Positions 47,429 through 55,676 of a stretch of 64,000 nucleotides of DNA are shown piece by piece. This DNA comes from Sva-07 sp963698565. GTDB taxonomy: Bacteria; Actinomycetota; Acidimicrobiia; Acidimicrobiales; Ilumatobacteraceae. The number at the start of each line of letters is the position of its first letter. Position 1 is the stretch's first letter. The notes below the pieces were generated by a model. It saw only the letters and a program-made list of their open reading frames with translations, was not told the origin of the DNA and did no database searches. The translations under genes and the position numbers were made by a program. The stretch is taken from contig CAVORH010000036.1 in the NCBI GenBank assembly GCA_963698565.1, positions 1-64,000 on the forward strand, in the 5' to 3' direction.

Positions 47429-48478
47429 GGTCGTGGACACGGGTGCGCCGCCCTCGTCGGCAGAGGCGTAGATCGCATCGACGAGCTGGTGGGCGGGGAG
47501 CGCCTCGCTCATGGGGAGCGGCGAGGGGCGACCGTCGCGGATCGCAGCGAGGAACGCGTTGAGCGGGTTGAACATCGCGCCGCCCGGCACGAGGACCAGG
47601 TCGGCGGCATCGGCTCGACCGGACCCGACGCAGGCGGCTGCGAGCGCCTCGCCCTGCAGCGATCGGGTGTCCTCGCCGGTGAACTGCCACACGAGTTCGC
47701 CTTCGGGGGTGCCGTCGAGACGAACGTAGAGGTTCTCGCAGAACACCTCGATGTGGCGCAGGCTCGGGCGGTTGACCATGTCGTGCCAGATCGAGGTGAG
47801 CGACGCGACGCCACCGTTCGCGAACTCGAGTCGGGCCATCGCCACGTCGTCGATGCGCGGATGGCCGTGGACCTCACGCACCACACCACTCACCCGGTCG
47901 ACCGGCCCCGCGAGCCACTGCAGGATGTCGACGTCGTGGATCGAGTGTTCGAGCAACGTGCCTCGGCCGCATCTCGTCGGGTCGATGCGCCACGTCGAGC
48001 CGTAGTGGCTCTGGATCGGGATGAACTGGTCGTCGCGGAACGACACGGCGAGCAGCCGCCCGGCCCGCGGATCGGCGAGCAGCGTGCGGGTGTGGATGAA
48101 CTGGGGCTCGAATCGCAGGATCAACCCCACCTGGTTGACGACGCCTGCCACCTCCACGGATTCGACCATCGATCGTGCGATCGTCGCATCGACGGCGAGC
48201 GGCTTCTCGCTGAACACGGCGAGGCCGCGCTCGGCGGCGTTCGCCACGAGCCGAGCGTGTTCCGACGTCCACGTGGTGACGAACACCGCGTCGACATGGT
48301 CGAGCAACTCGTCCTCGCCGACGGCCTCGGCGCCGACACGATCCGCGAACGCCTGTGCCCGATCGGTCGCTGGATCGTGCACGGCGACGATGCGGTGGTC
48401 GACCGTCGCGTGTTTGAGGAACCAGTTGTGGGTCCGGGCGATGAACCCGGTCCCGTAGAACCCCACTCGAATCGTCAT
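47426..48478 (-). CDS. Gfo/Idh/MocA-family NAD(P)-dependent oxidoreductase
   Basis: 350 residues. The N-terminal Rossmann fold starts RVGFYGTGFIARTHNWFLKH. FSEKPLAVDATIA is the EKP motif with its catalytic lysine, and the C-terminal alpha/beta domain contains GTLLEHSIHDVDILQWLAGP with the HxxxD site. Substrates are usually sugars, inositols or cyclic polyols; here none is indicated. It lies downstream of the hydratase-like gene on the same strand (42-base gap) and may belong to the GntR-led group. Confidence 0.82.
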   Translation of the reverse strand: MTIRVGFYGTGFIARTHNWFLKHATVDHRIVAVHDPATDRAQAFADRVGAEAVGEDELLDHVDAVFVTTWTSEHARLVANAAERGLAVFSEKPLAVDATIARSMVESVEVAGVVNQVGLILRFEPQFIHTRTLLADPRAGRLLAVSFRDDQFIPIQSHYGSTWRIDPTRCGRGTLLEHSIHDVDILQWLAGPVDRVSGVVREVHGHPRIDDVAMARLEFANGGVASLTSIWHDMVNRPSLRHIEVFCENLYVRLDGTPEGELVWQFTGEDTRSLQGEALAAACVGSGRADAADLVLVPGGAMFNPLNAFLAAIRDGRPSPLPMSEALPAHQLVDAIYASADEGGAPVSTT

Positions 48479-48520
48479 GCCCGCATGATTGCAGCAGGGT
48501 CAGGCACCCACTGCAGTCAC

Positions 48521-49318
48521 TCAGAGATCTCGCGGGGAGCCCACCGTCGCGTGTACCGCGGTGAGGTGCTCGGACGCCAGCTCGTAGCGTCGCGAAGCGA
48601 CGAGATCGAACGGTGCCGTGAGGCCGCCGGTGAAGACCATCTGCCCCGCCCGCAGGGCCCCGCCTTCGTCGGCCAGCGACCGCACGAGCCACGCCACCGC
48701 AGCGAGTGGGTCGCCGAGTGCGTTCGCCCCGGTACCGGAACGGTGTTCGTGTCCGTCGGTGAAGTCGACCCGTTCGTCGGCAGGTGCATCGAGATGGGTG
48801 CGCTGACCGATCACGACACGGCCCGCCGACGAGTTGTCGGCGGTGTTGTCGAGCCAACGGAACCCGTAGTCGGGAAAGCGCGGATCGACGACCTCGAGCC
48901 CCAGTGACCACAGGCCGGCGCTCTGTTCGACCTGCTCGACAGTGACCGCTCCCTCGAGGTCGACCGACGAGTGGAACACCAACTCCGGTTCGATCTTGGG
49001 GTGCATCAGGCGGGTCTCGTCGATGCGGGCGTCGGTGACCCGATGAGAGCTCCAGAGGGTTCCCCAATTCGGTTGCTCGATCCCGAGGGCCTCGCGCATC
49101 GCTGCCGATGTCCAACCGAGTTTGTACCCCAGCAGTCGTTCACCGTCGACGAGGCGCAGTCGATCCCGAGCGAGCGCGATCGCGCGGGCGTCCGCCCAGG
49201 TGAGGTCGGGGTAGCGGTCGGTGAGCAGCGGCGTCGGCTGCAGGGAGTGCTCGGCCCGTCGCAACTCCTCGGCGACGGCCCGGCAGCGCTCGTCGGTGAG
49301 CGAGCGGGCGCTGCTCAC
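48521..49318 (-). CDS. 2-Keto-4-pentenoate hydratase/oxalocrotonate decarboxylase family protein (third paralogue)
   Basis: 265 residues of the FAH-related MhpD family. RLLGYKLGWTSAAMREALGI and LMHPKIEPELVFHSSVDLEG supply the metal-binding E-x-E region. LGLEVVDPRFPDYGFRWLDN and then TADNSSAGRVVIG form the second half of the site. It differs from both dmpE and dmpH of the main operon (for example GYKLGWTS instead of GKKIGVTS-like or GIKMGLTS), so it may act on a substituted dienoate or the decarboxylated product. Its start overlaps the GlcG-like stop by ATGA, linking it to the regulator group. Confidence 0.8.
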   Translation of the reverse strand: MSSARSLTDERCRAVAEELRRAEHSLQPTPLLTDRYPDLTWADARAIALARDRLRLVDGERLLGYKLGWTSAAMREALGIEQPNWGTLWSSHRVTDARIDETRLMHPKIEPELVFHSSVDLEGAVTVEQVEQSAGLWSLGLEVVDPRFPDYGFRWLDNTADNSSAGRVVIGQRTHLDAPADERVDFTDGHEHRSGTGANALGDPLAAVAWLVRSLADEGGALRAGQMVFTGGLTAPFDLVASRRYELASEHLTAVHATVGSPRDL

Positions 49319-49737
49319 CCGAACACGCTTGCGACGGCGCCGGACGCGATCTCGTGGTCCTGCTCCTCGCTCGCTCCGGAGACGCCGAGTGCTCCGGCCA
49401 CCTCGTCGTCGACCCGGATCGGCACGCCACCTCCGACCGTGATCAGGTCGTCGACGTTGCCTGCGACACCGTGCAGCAGGGCCGGCGAGCCGTTGAAGGC
49501 CGCGGCGAGATCACGTGTCTCCGTACCTGCAGCGGCTGCGGTCCAGGCCTTCTTCCGGGCGATCTCGATCGAGAACAACGGGCTGTGGTCCATGCGCTCC
49601 ATCGCGACGGGGTTTCCTGCCGGGTCGGCGACGTGGATCACGACGGCGACGCCCATCGCCTCGGCGATCGAACGGGCAGCAGCGATGAGGTCCCGGGCGC
49701 CCTCGGCGGTGATCCGCAGCGTCGTGGTCGTCTTCAT
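49315..49737 (-). CDS. GlcG/HbpS-like (DUF336) protein
   Basis: 140 residues from ATG 49737. The fold signature is MGVAVVIHVADPAGNPVAME, then FSIEIARKKAWTAAAAGTET, and DLITVGGGVPIRVDDEVAGA followed by LGVSGASEEQDHEIA. Streptomyces HbpS binds haem and protects a redox sensor; most relatives are uncharacterised and often sit in aromatic or glycolate catabolic operons. Here it is between the GntR regulator gene (16-base gap) and the hydratase-like gene (ATGA overlap). A sensory or accessory role in phenol catabolism is a guess from context. Confidence 0.75.
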   Translation of the reverse strand: MKTTTTLRITAEGARDLIAAARSIAEAMGVAVVIHVADPAGNPVAMERMDHSPLFSIEIARKKAWTAAAAGTETRDLAAAFNGSPALLHGVAGNVDDLITVGGGVPIRVDDEVAGALGVSGASEEQDHEIASGAVASVFG

Positions 49738-49753
49738 CGCGTGTGTCGCCTCG

Positions 49754-50476
49754 TCAGCCGGTGTCGGCCATCGCTTCGCCGTAGAGCGACGCCAGCACGT
49801 CGGTGGTGCGTTGGATGTGCGCCGCCGCGACATCGCATGCCGTGTCGGCGTCGCGGGCCAGCGTGGCCTCCATCAGCGCGAGATGCTCGGCGTGGACATC
49901 GCGGGGGATGCTCGTGTCGGTCAGCGCGAGGCGTCGATAGCGCTCGGTGTGGTGGTGCAGGATGTCGAGCATCCGGAGCACCCAACGCGACCCGCAGGCG
50001 GCGGTGGTGGCCTCGTGGAACTGATGATTGCGGATCTCCCACTCGGCTGCTGACCCCGCGTCGCCTCGTCCCAACGCGACCTGGGCCTTCGACAGGTGGT
50101 GAAACGACGCGATGATGCCCGACTCCCAGCTGTCGTCTCCGGTGGCGATCGACTCGCGCAACGCGTTGGTCTCGAGCAGGATGCGAGTGTTGCTGAGGTC
50201 CTGGAGATCCTCGATCGAGATGGGCGACACCGCGAAACCGCGCTGGCCGCGAGCGGTGACGAGCCCGTCGGGGAGGAGTAGCGACAAGGCCTCGCGGATC
50301 GTGGACGAACCGACGCCGTAGCGCTTGCGGATGTGCTCGACGGCAAGTTTCGAGCCCGGCTCGAGTTCGCCGGAGATGATGTCGGCCCTGATCGCGTCGA
50401 CGGTCTCCTCCACCCGGGTGAGGGGAAGCGAGCCGCTCTGGCTCCGAGAGGTGATGTCGCTGTCGAGTGCTGTCAT
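49754..50476 (-). CDS. GntR-family (FCD/FadR subfamily) regulator, divergent from the phenol operon
   Basis: About 240 residues. The winged helix covers ETVDAIRADIISGELEPGSK, HIRKRYGVGSSTIREALSLL and DGLVTARGQRGFAVSPISIE. The C-terminal all-helical FCD domain contains EIRNHQFHEATTAACGSRWV and HHHTERYRRL, whose Asp/His residues usually bind a metal and carboxylate ligand. ATG 50476 begins just before the DNA-binding domain; GTG 50572 would add 32 residues. Position back-to-back with dmpK makes it the likely regulator of phenol degradation, in place of the sigma-54 activator DmpR known from Pseudomonas. A carboxylic pathway intermediate would be a logical ligand. Confidence 0.82.
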   Translation of the reverse strand: MTALDSDITSRSQSGSLPLTRVEETVDAIRADIISGELEPGSKLAVEHIRKRYGVGSSTIREALSLLLPDGLVTARGQRGFAVSPISIEDLQDLSNTRILLETNALRESIATGDDSWESGIIASFHHLSKAQVALGRGDAGSAAEWEIRNHQFHEATTAACGSRWVLRMLDILHHHTERYRRLALTDTSIPRDVHAEHLALMEATLARDADTACDVAAAHIQRTTDVLASLYGEAMADTG

Positions 50477-50585
50477 GTCGTCGAAGTCGCTGTCGTCTGT
50501 GGTCGCCTCGGGTGGCGCTCGCTCACCGTATCCGCGAACCGACGTCAACCACCGAGATACTCCACGAATCACGGGCAGCTGTCAA

Positions 50586-50654
50586 GAATATCCGAGATAT
50601 TCGAGAATCTCTGAGATTTGTCTTGACTGACGGATTTCCGTGGTGTTGACTGAC
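50586..50654. promoter_or_regulatory. Operator/promoter region of the phenol operon
   Basis: Two adjacent inverted repeats, GAATATC-CGA-GATATTC (50586-50602) and AATCTC-T-GAGATT (50606-50618), lie in the only AT-rich stretch nearby. They are followed by the direct repeat TTGACTGAC at 50623-50631 and 50646-50654, 23 bases apart; the first could include a -35 hexamer TTGACT. TGGT at 50641 and ACCA at 50653 give a further weak dyad. The GntR protein probably binds one of these. Confidence 0.5.
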
Positions 50655-50677
50655 CACATCTGAGGAGGGGACGACAC

Positions 50678-50896
50678 ATGGCCGACTGGGGCGATGCATT
50701 CGTACGGGTCACCGGGGTGCGTCGTCAGCGGTTCGTCGAGTTCGAGTTCTCGCTCGGTGACGAGCTGGTCGTGGAACTGGTGATGCCCTATCACGAGTTC
50801 CGCACCTTCTGCGACGAACACAACGCCCGGGTGCTCCCGAGCGAGGGTGAAGCAGCCCTCGCATTCATGGCACTCGGCGATCAGGAATCGAACTGA
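50678..50896 (+). CDS. dmpK: Phenol hydroxylase assembly subunit P0
   Basis: 72 residues of the DmpK/PHL-P0 family, needed for correct assembly of the hydroxylase but not for catalysis in vitro. It reads RVTGVRRQRFVEFEFSLGDE and LVMPYHEFRTFCDEHNARVL, typical of P0. An excellent ribosome site, GAGGAGGGG, precedes ATG 50678. First gene of the meta-cleavage operon, divergent from the GntR gene. Confidence 0.85.
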   Translation: MADWGDAFVRVTGVRRQRFVEFEFSLGDELVVELVMPYHEFRTFCDEHNARVLPSEGEAALAFMALGDQESN

Positions 50897-50929
50897 GCGG
50901 CCGTTTCAGGCGGCCGTGACAACGAGGGG

Positions 50930-51931
50930 ATGGACCGAGTGAACATCGAGATCAAGTCCGAGAGCTTCACCCCGAGGCGATCGACGTTCAGCCACATCGC
51001 TCGCCGCTACGGCGAGGACCGGCCGGCGTCTCGCTACGACGAGGCGACGCTCGACGTGCAGGCGACCGTCAACTTCCACTACCGGCCACTGTGGGCACCC
51101 GAGTTCGAGATCTTCGACACGAGCCGGACCGCCGTGGTGATGGACGACTGGTACTCCTTCAGCGACCCGCGGCAGTACTACTACGCCACCTACAACATCA
51201 ATCGGGCGAACATGAACGCGGCCGCCGACCGGGCCTTCGACTTCGTCGACGACCGCGACCTCGTCGCTCGTGTCGAGCCGGCCTGGCTCGACACGGTGCG
51301 CCACTACCTCGTGCCGCTGCGACACTACGAGTGGGCCGCCGACCTCAACAGCCTGCGGGTCACCGACTACGGCTACGGATCCCGCGTCACCAGCGCAGCG
51401 ATGTTCGCCGCATGCGACCGCCTCGGCATGGCACAGCTGCTCACCCGGATCGGGCTGGTGCTCGACGGCAACGACGAAGCCGGCCTCGAGCGGGCCCGCA
51501 CGGCGTGGCTCGAAGCCGACGACTGGCAGGGCATCCGGCGCATGGTCGAGGACAGCCTCGTCGTCACCGACTGGTTCGAGACGTTCATCGCCCAGTACCT
51601 CGCTGCCGACGGCATCATCCATCCGCTCGTGTACGGCACCTTCGACGACGCCGGGCTCGACCACGGCGCCACGGCCGTGTCGATGATGAGCGAGTTCATG
51701 GTCGACTGGATGAAGGACAACGCCCGCTGGGTCGATGCCCTCGTCGAGGTCGCCGCGAAGGAGTCGGCCGCCAATGCCGAGCTGATCAGCGGGTGGTACC
51801 GCACCTGGCGCGACCGTGCCGTCGAGGCCGCCGCGCCGCTGGCGACCACCGTGCTCGGCACGTCCGACGCCGTCCAGACCATCCGCGAGGGCCTCGACGC
51901 CCGGGCGGCCAACCTCGGCCTCACGGCCTGA
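50930..51931 (+). CDS. dmpL: Phenol hydroxylase beta subunit P1
   Basis: About 333 residues, the non-catalytic beta chain of the diiron hydroxylase. Blocks ARRYGEDRPASRYDEATLDV, NFHYRPLWAPEFEIFDTSRT and YYYATYNINRANMNAAADRA are characteristic, as is VTDWFETFIAQYLAADGIIH. ATG 50930 follows GAGGGG with no spacing, so the GTG at 50939 (VNIEIKSES), nine bases after that ribosome site and matching the usual family start, may be the true one. It lies 33 bases after dmpK and 31 before dmpM. Confidence 0.88.
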   Translation: MDRVNIEIKSESFTPRRSTFSHIARRYGEDRPASRYDEATLDVQATVNFHYRPLWAPEFEIFDTSRTAVVMDDWYSFSDPRQYYYATYNINRANMNAAADRAFDFVDDRDLVARVEPAWLDTVRHYLVPLRHYEWAADLNSLRVTDYGYGSRVTSAAMFAACDRLGMAQLLTRIGLVLDGNDEAGLERARTAWLEADDWQGIRRMVEDSLVVTDWFETFIAQYLAADGIIHPLVYGTFDDAGLDHGATAVSMMSEFMVDWMKDNARWVDALVEVAAKESAANAELISGWYRTWRDRAVEAAAPLATTVLGTSDAVQTIREGLDARAANLGLTA

Positions 51932-51962
51932 CCCACCAGAAGAGCCAGGAAAGGCCATCGCC

Positions 51963-52256
51963 ATGACCACCGAGAACCTGCACGCCGCCACCAATGCCGT
52001 GTCGATCACGTTCCAGAACACCGAGGACGCCCGACCGATCGTCGAGGCGATCGCAGCCGACAACCCGCACGCCACCGTGGCGCACTTCCCGGCGATGGTG
52101 AAGATCGACTGCCCGGGCCGGCTCACGATCAACGCCGCCTCGGTCAGCGAGCGCATCGGCCGCGACTGGGACCCCCAGGAGCTCCACCTCTCGATGATCT
52201 CGCTGTCGGGGAACATCGACGAAGACGACGACAAGTTCGAACTCGCCTGGAACTGA
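51963..52256 (+). CDS. dmpM: Phenol hydroxylase effector/coupling protein P2
   Basis: 97 residues of the MmoB/DmpM family, a cofactor-free protein that docks on the hydroxylase and tunes oxygen activation. AVSITFQNTEDARPIVEAIA and HATVAHFPAMVKIDCPGRLT then IGRDWDPQELHLSMISLSGN are the family blocks. The start ATG 51963 follows AGGAAAGG. Gene order and length match Pseudomonas dmpM. Confidence 0.9.
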   Translation: MTTENLHAATNAVSITFQNTEDARPIVEAIAADNPHATVAHFPAMVKIDCPGRLTINAASVSERIGRDWDPQELHLSMISLSGNIDEDDDKFELAWN

Positions 52257-52279
52257 CCGGGCCGGAACAGGAGACGACC

Positions 52280-53797
52280 ATGAGCAAGAAGATCCCTCTC
52301 AAGCGCAAGTACGAACTGATGACCCGCGGCCTCGCCTGGGACACGACGTACCAGGACATGGACGACGTGTACCCCTACGACAAGTTCGAGGGCATCAAGA
52401 TCCACGACTGGGACGACTGGGTCGACCCGTTCCGTCTGACGCAGGACGCGTACTGGAAGTACCAGGCCGAGAAGGAGCGCAAGCTCTATGCGGTCATCGA
52501 CTCGTATGCGCAGAACAACGGTCAACTGGGTCTCAGCGACGCGCGGTACCTCGGGGCCCTCAAGCTGTTCCTGACCGGCGTGAGCCCGCTCGAGTACCAG
52601 GCACACCGCCACTTCGCCCACCTCGGTCGCAACATCCGTGGCACCGGGGCCCAGGTGGCGGCGCAGATGCAGTCGATCGACGAACTCCGTCACGCCCAGA
52701 CCCAGATCCACGCGATCAGCCACTACAACAAGTTCTTCGACGGACTGCACGACTTCACGCACATGCACGACCGCGTGTGGTACCTGTCGGTGCCGAAGTC
52801 GTTCTTCGACGACGCCGTGTCGGCGGGTCCGTTCGAGTTCTTCACGGCGATCTCGTTCAGCTTCGAGTACGTCCTGACCAACCTGCTGTTCGTGCCGTTC
52901 ATGTCGGGCGCCGCCTACAACGGCGACCTCGCCACGGTCACGTTCGGCTTCAGCGCTCAGTCCGACGAGTCACGTCACATGACACTCGGCCTCGAGGTGA
53001 TCAAGTTCCTCCTGGAGCAGGACGAGGACAACATCCCCATCGTCCAGCACTGGATCGACAAGTGGTTCTGGCGTGGCTATCGGCTGCTCAGCCTCGTCGG
53101 GATGATGATGGACTACATGCTCCCCAAGAAGATCATGTCCTGGAAGGACGCCTGGGAGATGTACTTCGAGGAGCAGGGTGGGGCGCTGTTCGACGACCTC
53201 GCCCGGTACGGCATCCGCCCGCCCTTGCACGCCGACATCGCGATGAAGGAGAAGGATCGCATCAGCCACGAGGTGTGGGCGATCTTCTACCAGTACACCC
53301 ATGCCGCCGGGTTCCACACCTGGGACATCGACGACGAGCACAGCGCCTGGCTGTCGGAGCAGTATCCGACCACGTTCGACAAGTACTACAAGCCGCGTCT
53401 CGACCTGTGGAAGCAGATGGCCGCCGACGGCAACCGGTTCTACAACATGGCGCTCCCACAGCTGTGCCAGGTGTGTCAGATCCCGATGGGATTCACCGAG
53501 CCCGACGATCCGACGACGATCTCGTTCCGATCGCAGGTCTACAACGGCGACCGCTACCACTTCTGCAGCGACGGCTGTCAGTACATCTTCGACCACGAGC
53601 CCGAGAAGTACGTCCAGGCCTGGCTGCCGGTGCACCAGATCTTCCAGGGGAACTGCGGCGGTGCCGAGATCCCCGACGTCCTGAACTGGTACCACCTGAA
53701 TCTGGGAGCGGACAACATGGCGTACGAGGGCTCGCCCGAGGAAGCGCTGTGGAACGAGTGGATGGCGGGCCGCCGAGTCGGCGCCGCCCAGAGTTGA
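52280..53797 (+). CDS. dmpN: Phenol hydroxylase catalytic alpha subunit P3 (diiron)
   Basis: 505 residues; hydroxylates phenol to catechol. The six iron ligands are in place: E105 (SPLEYQAHRHFAHLG), E135 and H138 (IDELRHAQTQ), E196 (SFSFEYVLTN), E230 and H233 (SDESRHMTLG). A C-terminal YHS domain (QLCQVCQIPMGF; YHFCSDGCQYIFDHEPEKY) carries the expected zinc cysteines, as in other phenol hydroxylase alpha chains. AGGAGA precedes ATG 52280. The 3' end is 10 bases from dmpO. The set of ligands leaves little doubt about a functional diiron centre; preference between phenol and methylphenols cannot be read. Confidence 0.95.
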   Translation: MSKKIPLKRKYELMTRGLAWDTTYQDMDDVYPYDKFEGIKIHDWDDWVDPFRLTQDAYWKYQAEKERKLYAVIDSYAQNNGQLGLSDARYLGALKLFLTGVSPLEYQAHRHFAHLGRNIRGTGAQVAAQMQSIDELRHAQTQIHAISHYNKFFDGLHDFTHMHDRVWYLSVPKSFFDDAVSAGPFEFFTAISFSFEYVLTNLLFVPFMSGAAYNGDLATVTFGFSAQSDESRHMTLGLEVIKFLLEQDEDNIPIVQHWIDKWFWRGYRLLSLVGMMMDYMLPKKIMSWKDAWEMYFEEQGGALFDDLARYGIRPPLHADIAMKEKDRISHEVWAIFYQYTHAAGFHTWDIDDEHSAWLSEQYPTTFDKYYKPRLDLWKQMAADGNRFYNMALPQLCQVCQIPMGFTEPDDPTTISFRSQVYNGDRYHFCSDGCQYIFDHEPEKYVQAWLPVHQIFQGNCGGAEIPDVLNWYHLNLGADNMAYEGSPEEALWNEWMAGRRVGAAQS

Positions 53798-53807
53798 GGA
53801 GCAGATC

Positions 53808-54170
53808 ATGGCTGTTGTTGCACTCGAACCCGGCTACGAGGGCCAGGTCCTCGACGCCGTCGAGAACTTCGGACCGAACCAACTGGTGTACCTCCACTGG
53901 GAGAAGCACCTGATGTTCTGTGCGGCGCTCGCGTTCCCGCTGCCGCCGCAGATGCCGTTCGCGGCACTCGTCGGCGAACTGATCCCGCAGTTCTACGGGC
54001 CTCACCCGGACTTCGAGAAGATCGACTGGTCGACCGTGCGTTGGACCCTCGACGGTGAGGAGTTCGTGCCTGACATGGACGCCTCGCTGGGTGATCAGGG
54101 CGTGGGCCACAAGTCGTTGCTGCGCTTCTGGACGCCCGGCCTCGACGGCCTCGGCGAGTCCGGCGCCTGA
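53808..54170 (+). CDS. dmpO: Phenol hydroxylase gamma subunit P4
   Basis: 120 residues of the DmpO family. LVYLHWEKHLMFCAALAFPL then FAALVGELIPQFYGPHPDFE and WTLDGEEFVPDMDASLGDQG and HKSLLRFWTPGL are the diagnostic segments. GAGGAG precedes ATG 53808. It completes the (alpha-beta-gamma)2 hydroxylase with dmpL and dmpN. Confidence 0.92.
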   Translation: MAVVALEPGYEGQVLDAVENFGPNQLVYLHWEKHLMFCAALAFPLPPQMPFAALVGELIPQFYGPHPDFEKIDWSTVRWTLDGEEFVPDMDASLGDQGVGHKSLLRFWTPGLDGLGESGA

Positions 54171-54179
54171 CCCGATCCG

Positions 54180-55244
54180 ATGCGCCGCACACTCACCATC
54201 GAACCGATCGAGGAGTCGGTCGAGGTCGCCGACGGCCAGACGCTGCTCGACGCTTGCCTGCGTGCCGGCGTCTGGCTCCCCCACGCGTGCGGTCACGGCT
54301 TGTGCGGTACCTGCAAGGTGCAGGTGCTCGACGGCGATGTCGACCATGGCGAGGCGTCACCGTTCGCTCTGATGGATTTCGAACGTGAGGACGGATTCAC
54401 GCTCGCGTGTTCGGCGACCGCCACCTCCGACGTCGTGATCGAGGCCGACGTCGACGAGGAGCCCGACGCCGTCGTGCGTCCCGTCCGCGACTTCACCGGG
54501 ACGGTGTCGCGGCTCGAGCACCTGACCGCCGACATCCTGGGCATCTGGATCACGGTCGACGAACCGATCGAGTTCCAGGCGGGGCAGTACATCAACCTCC
54601 ACGTCGAGGGTGTCGAGCGGCCACGGGCGTTCTCGATCGCCAGCAGTCCCTCGTCCGAGAAGGAGATCGAACTCCACGTTCGCCTGGTCCCCGGCGGTGA
54701 AGCCACCCCCCGCTTGCACAGCGAGCTCGCGGTCGGGGACCAGGTCCGGTTCTCCGGGCCCTACGGGCGCTTCTTCGTGCGCCGGTCCGCAGCCAAGCCG
54801 ATGCTGTTCCTGGCCGGCGGCTCGGGTTTGTCGAGCCCGAAGTCGATGGTGATCGACCTGCTCGAGTCGGGCTGCGACCAGGACATCACGCTGGTGCACG
54901 GTGTCCGCACGGTGAACGACGTGTACTTCGCCGACGAGTTCAGAGCGCTCGAAACTGCGTACCAGAACTTCACCTACGTACCCGTGCTGAGCGAACACGA
55001 TGCGGCGCTCGGCGACTGGACCGGCGAGATCGGCTACGTCCACGAGGCAGCCGAACGCCGCTTCGACGGATCGTTCAAGGGCATGTCGGCGTACCTGTGC
55101 GGTCCACCGCCGATGATCGAGGCGTGCATCCGCTCGCTGATGAAGGGCCGGTTGTTCGAGCGCGACATCTTCACCGAGAAGTTCGTCACCGCCGCCGACG
55201 GCGAATCGAGCCTCGCCCGCAGCCCATTGTTCAAGAGGCTGTGA
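54180..55244 (+). CDS. dmpP: Phenol hydroxylase reductase P5 (2Fe-2S/FAD)
   Basis: 354 residues; passes electrons from NADH to the hydroxylase. The N-terminal plant-type ferredoxin domain has C37, C42, C45 and C77 (PHACGHGLCGTCKVQV; LACSAT). The FAD domain has RAFSIASS at about 149-156, and the NAD domain FLAGGSGLSSPKSM and YLCGPPPMIEACIR. The conserved glycine loop reads GGSGLSS. It ends in a TGATG one-base overlap with the next ferredoxin gene, ensuring coupled translation. Confidence 0.93.
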   Translation: MRRTLTIEPIEESVEVADGQTLLDACLRAGVWLPHACGHGLCGTCKVQVLDGDVDHGEASPFALMDFEREDGFTLACSATATSDVVIEADVDEEPDAVVRPVRDFTGTVSRLEHLTADILGIWITVDEPIEFQAGQYINLHVEGVERPRAFSIASSPSSEKEIELHVRLVPGGEATPRLHSELAVGDQVRFSGPYGRFFVRRSAAKPMLFLAGGSGLSSPKSMVIDLLESGCDQDITLVHGVRTVNDVYFADEFRALETAYQNFTYVPVLSEHDAALGDWTGEIGYVHEAAERRFDGSFKGMSAYLCGPPPMIEACIRSLMKGRLFERDIFTEKFVTAADGESSLARSPLFKRL

Positions 55245-55570
55245 TGGGTGCCGAGAGCCGCAGCCATCGCTGCACCGTCGTCGACAGTGCCGCCACCGTG
55301 ACGTTCGACGTCCGCGACGGCGGTCGCCTCCTGCACGAGATGATCGCCCATCAGGGGACGGCCATCGCGGTCGGATGTCGCGGAGGTGGTTGTGGGGTGT
55401 GTCGGGTCCGTGTGATCGAGGGCAGCTACACCACCAAGCGGATGAGCCGGAGACACGTCTCGGAGGCCGACGAGGCGGCCGGCATCGTGCTCGCCTGCCG
55501 CACGGTTCCGACATCCGACATCACCGTGCGTTGCGAGCCGGCACCAGTTCCGACGTTGTCCTCTGCCTGA
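55244..55570 (+). CDS. dmpQ: Plant-type ferredoxin (DmpQ/XylT-like, catechol dioxygenase repair)
   Basis: 108 residues with a single 2Fe-2S domain: C45, C50, C53 (VGCRGGGCGVCRVRVIEG) and C85 (IVLACRTV). XylT/DmpQ ferredoxins re-reduce the oxidised iron of catechol 2,3-dioxygenase inactivated by substituted catechols. The position between dmpP and dmpB is the same as in Pseudomonas. The ATG overlaps the dmpP stop. Slightly longer than usual at the N-terminus. Confidence 0.88.
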   Translation: MGAESRSHRCTVVDSAATVTFDVRDGGRLLHEMIAHQGTAIAVGCRGGGCGVCRVRVIEGSYTTKRMSRRHVSEADEAAGIVLACRTVPTSDITVRCEPAPVPTLSSA

Positions 55571-55614
55571 CCGATCGCAACCGCGCAGATCATCGGCTCG
55601 ACCGGCACGGGTCG

Positions 55615-55676
55615 ACCAACCAATCAACACCAACCCAACAAACACCAACCAACCGACTACACGAGGGGCACACACC
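55615..55676 (+). promoter_or_regulatory. G-free CA-rich leader before catechol 2,3-dioxygenase
   Basis: Bases 55615-55654 contain no G and only one T in a genome of about two-thirds GC, made of CCAACC and CAACA-type units. A GAGGGG ribosome site follows, eight bases before ATG 55677. Such a stretch cannot fold and would keep the ribosome site open, so it may raise translation of dmpB within the operon. A separate internal promoter is not evident. Confidence 0.5.

Noticed and set aside
50906..52768. 620-residue minus-strand open frame opposite the phenol hydroxylase genes
   Set aside because: Opposite to dmpL-dmpN with clear catalytic residues; it has no start signal or motif.
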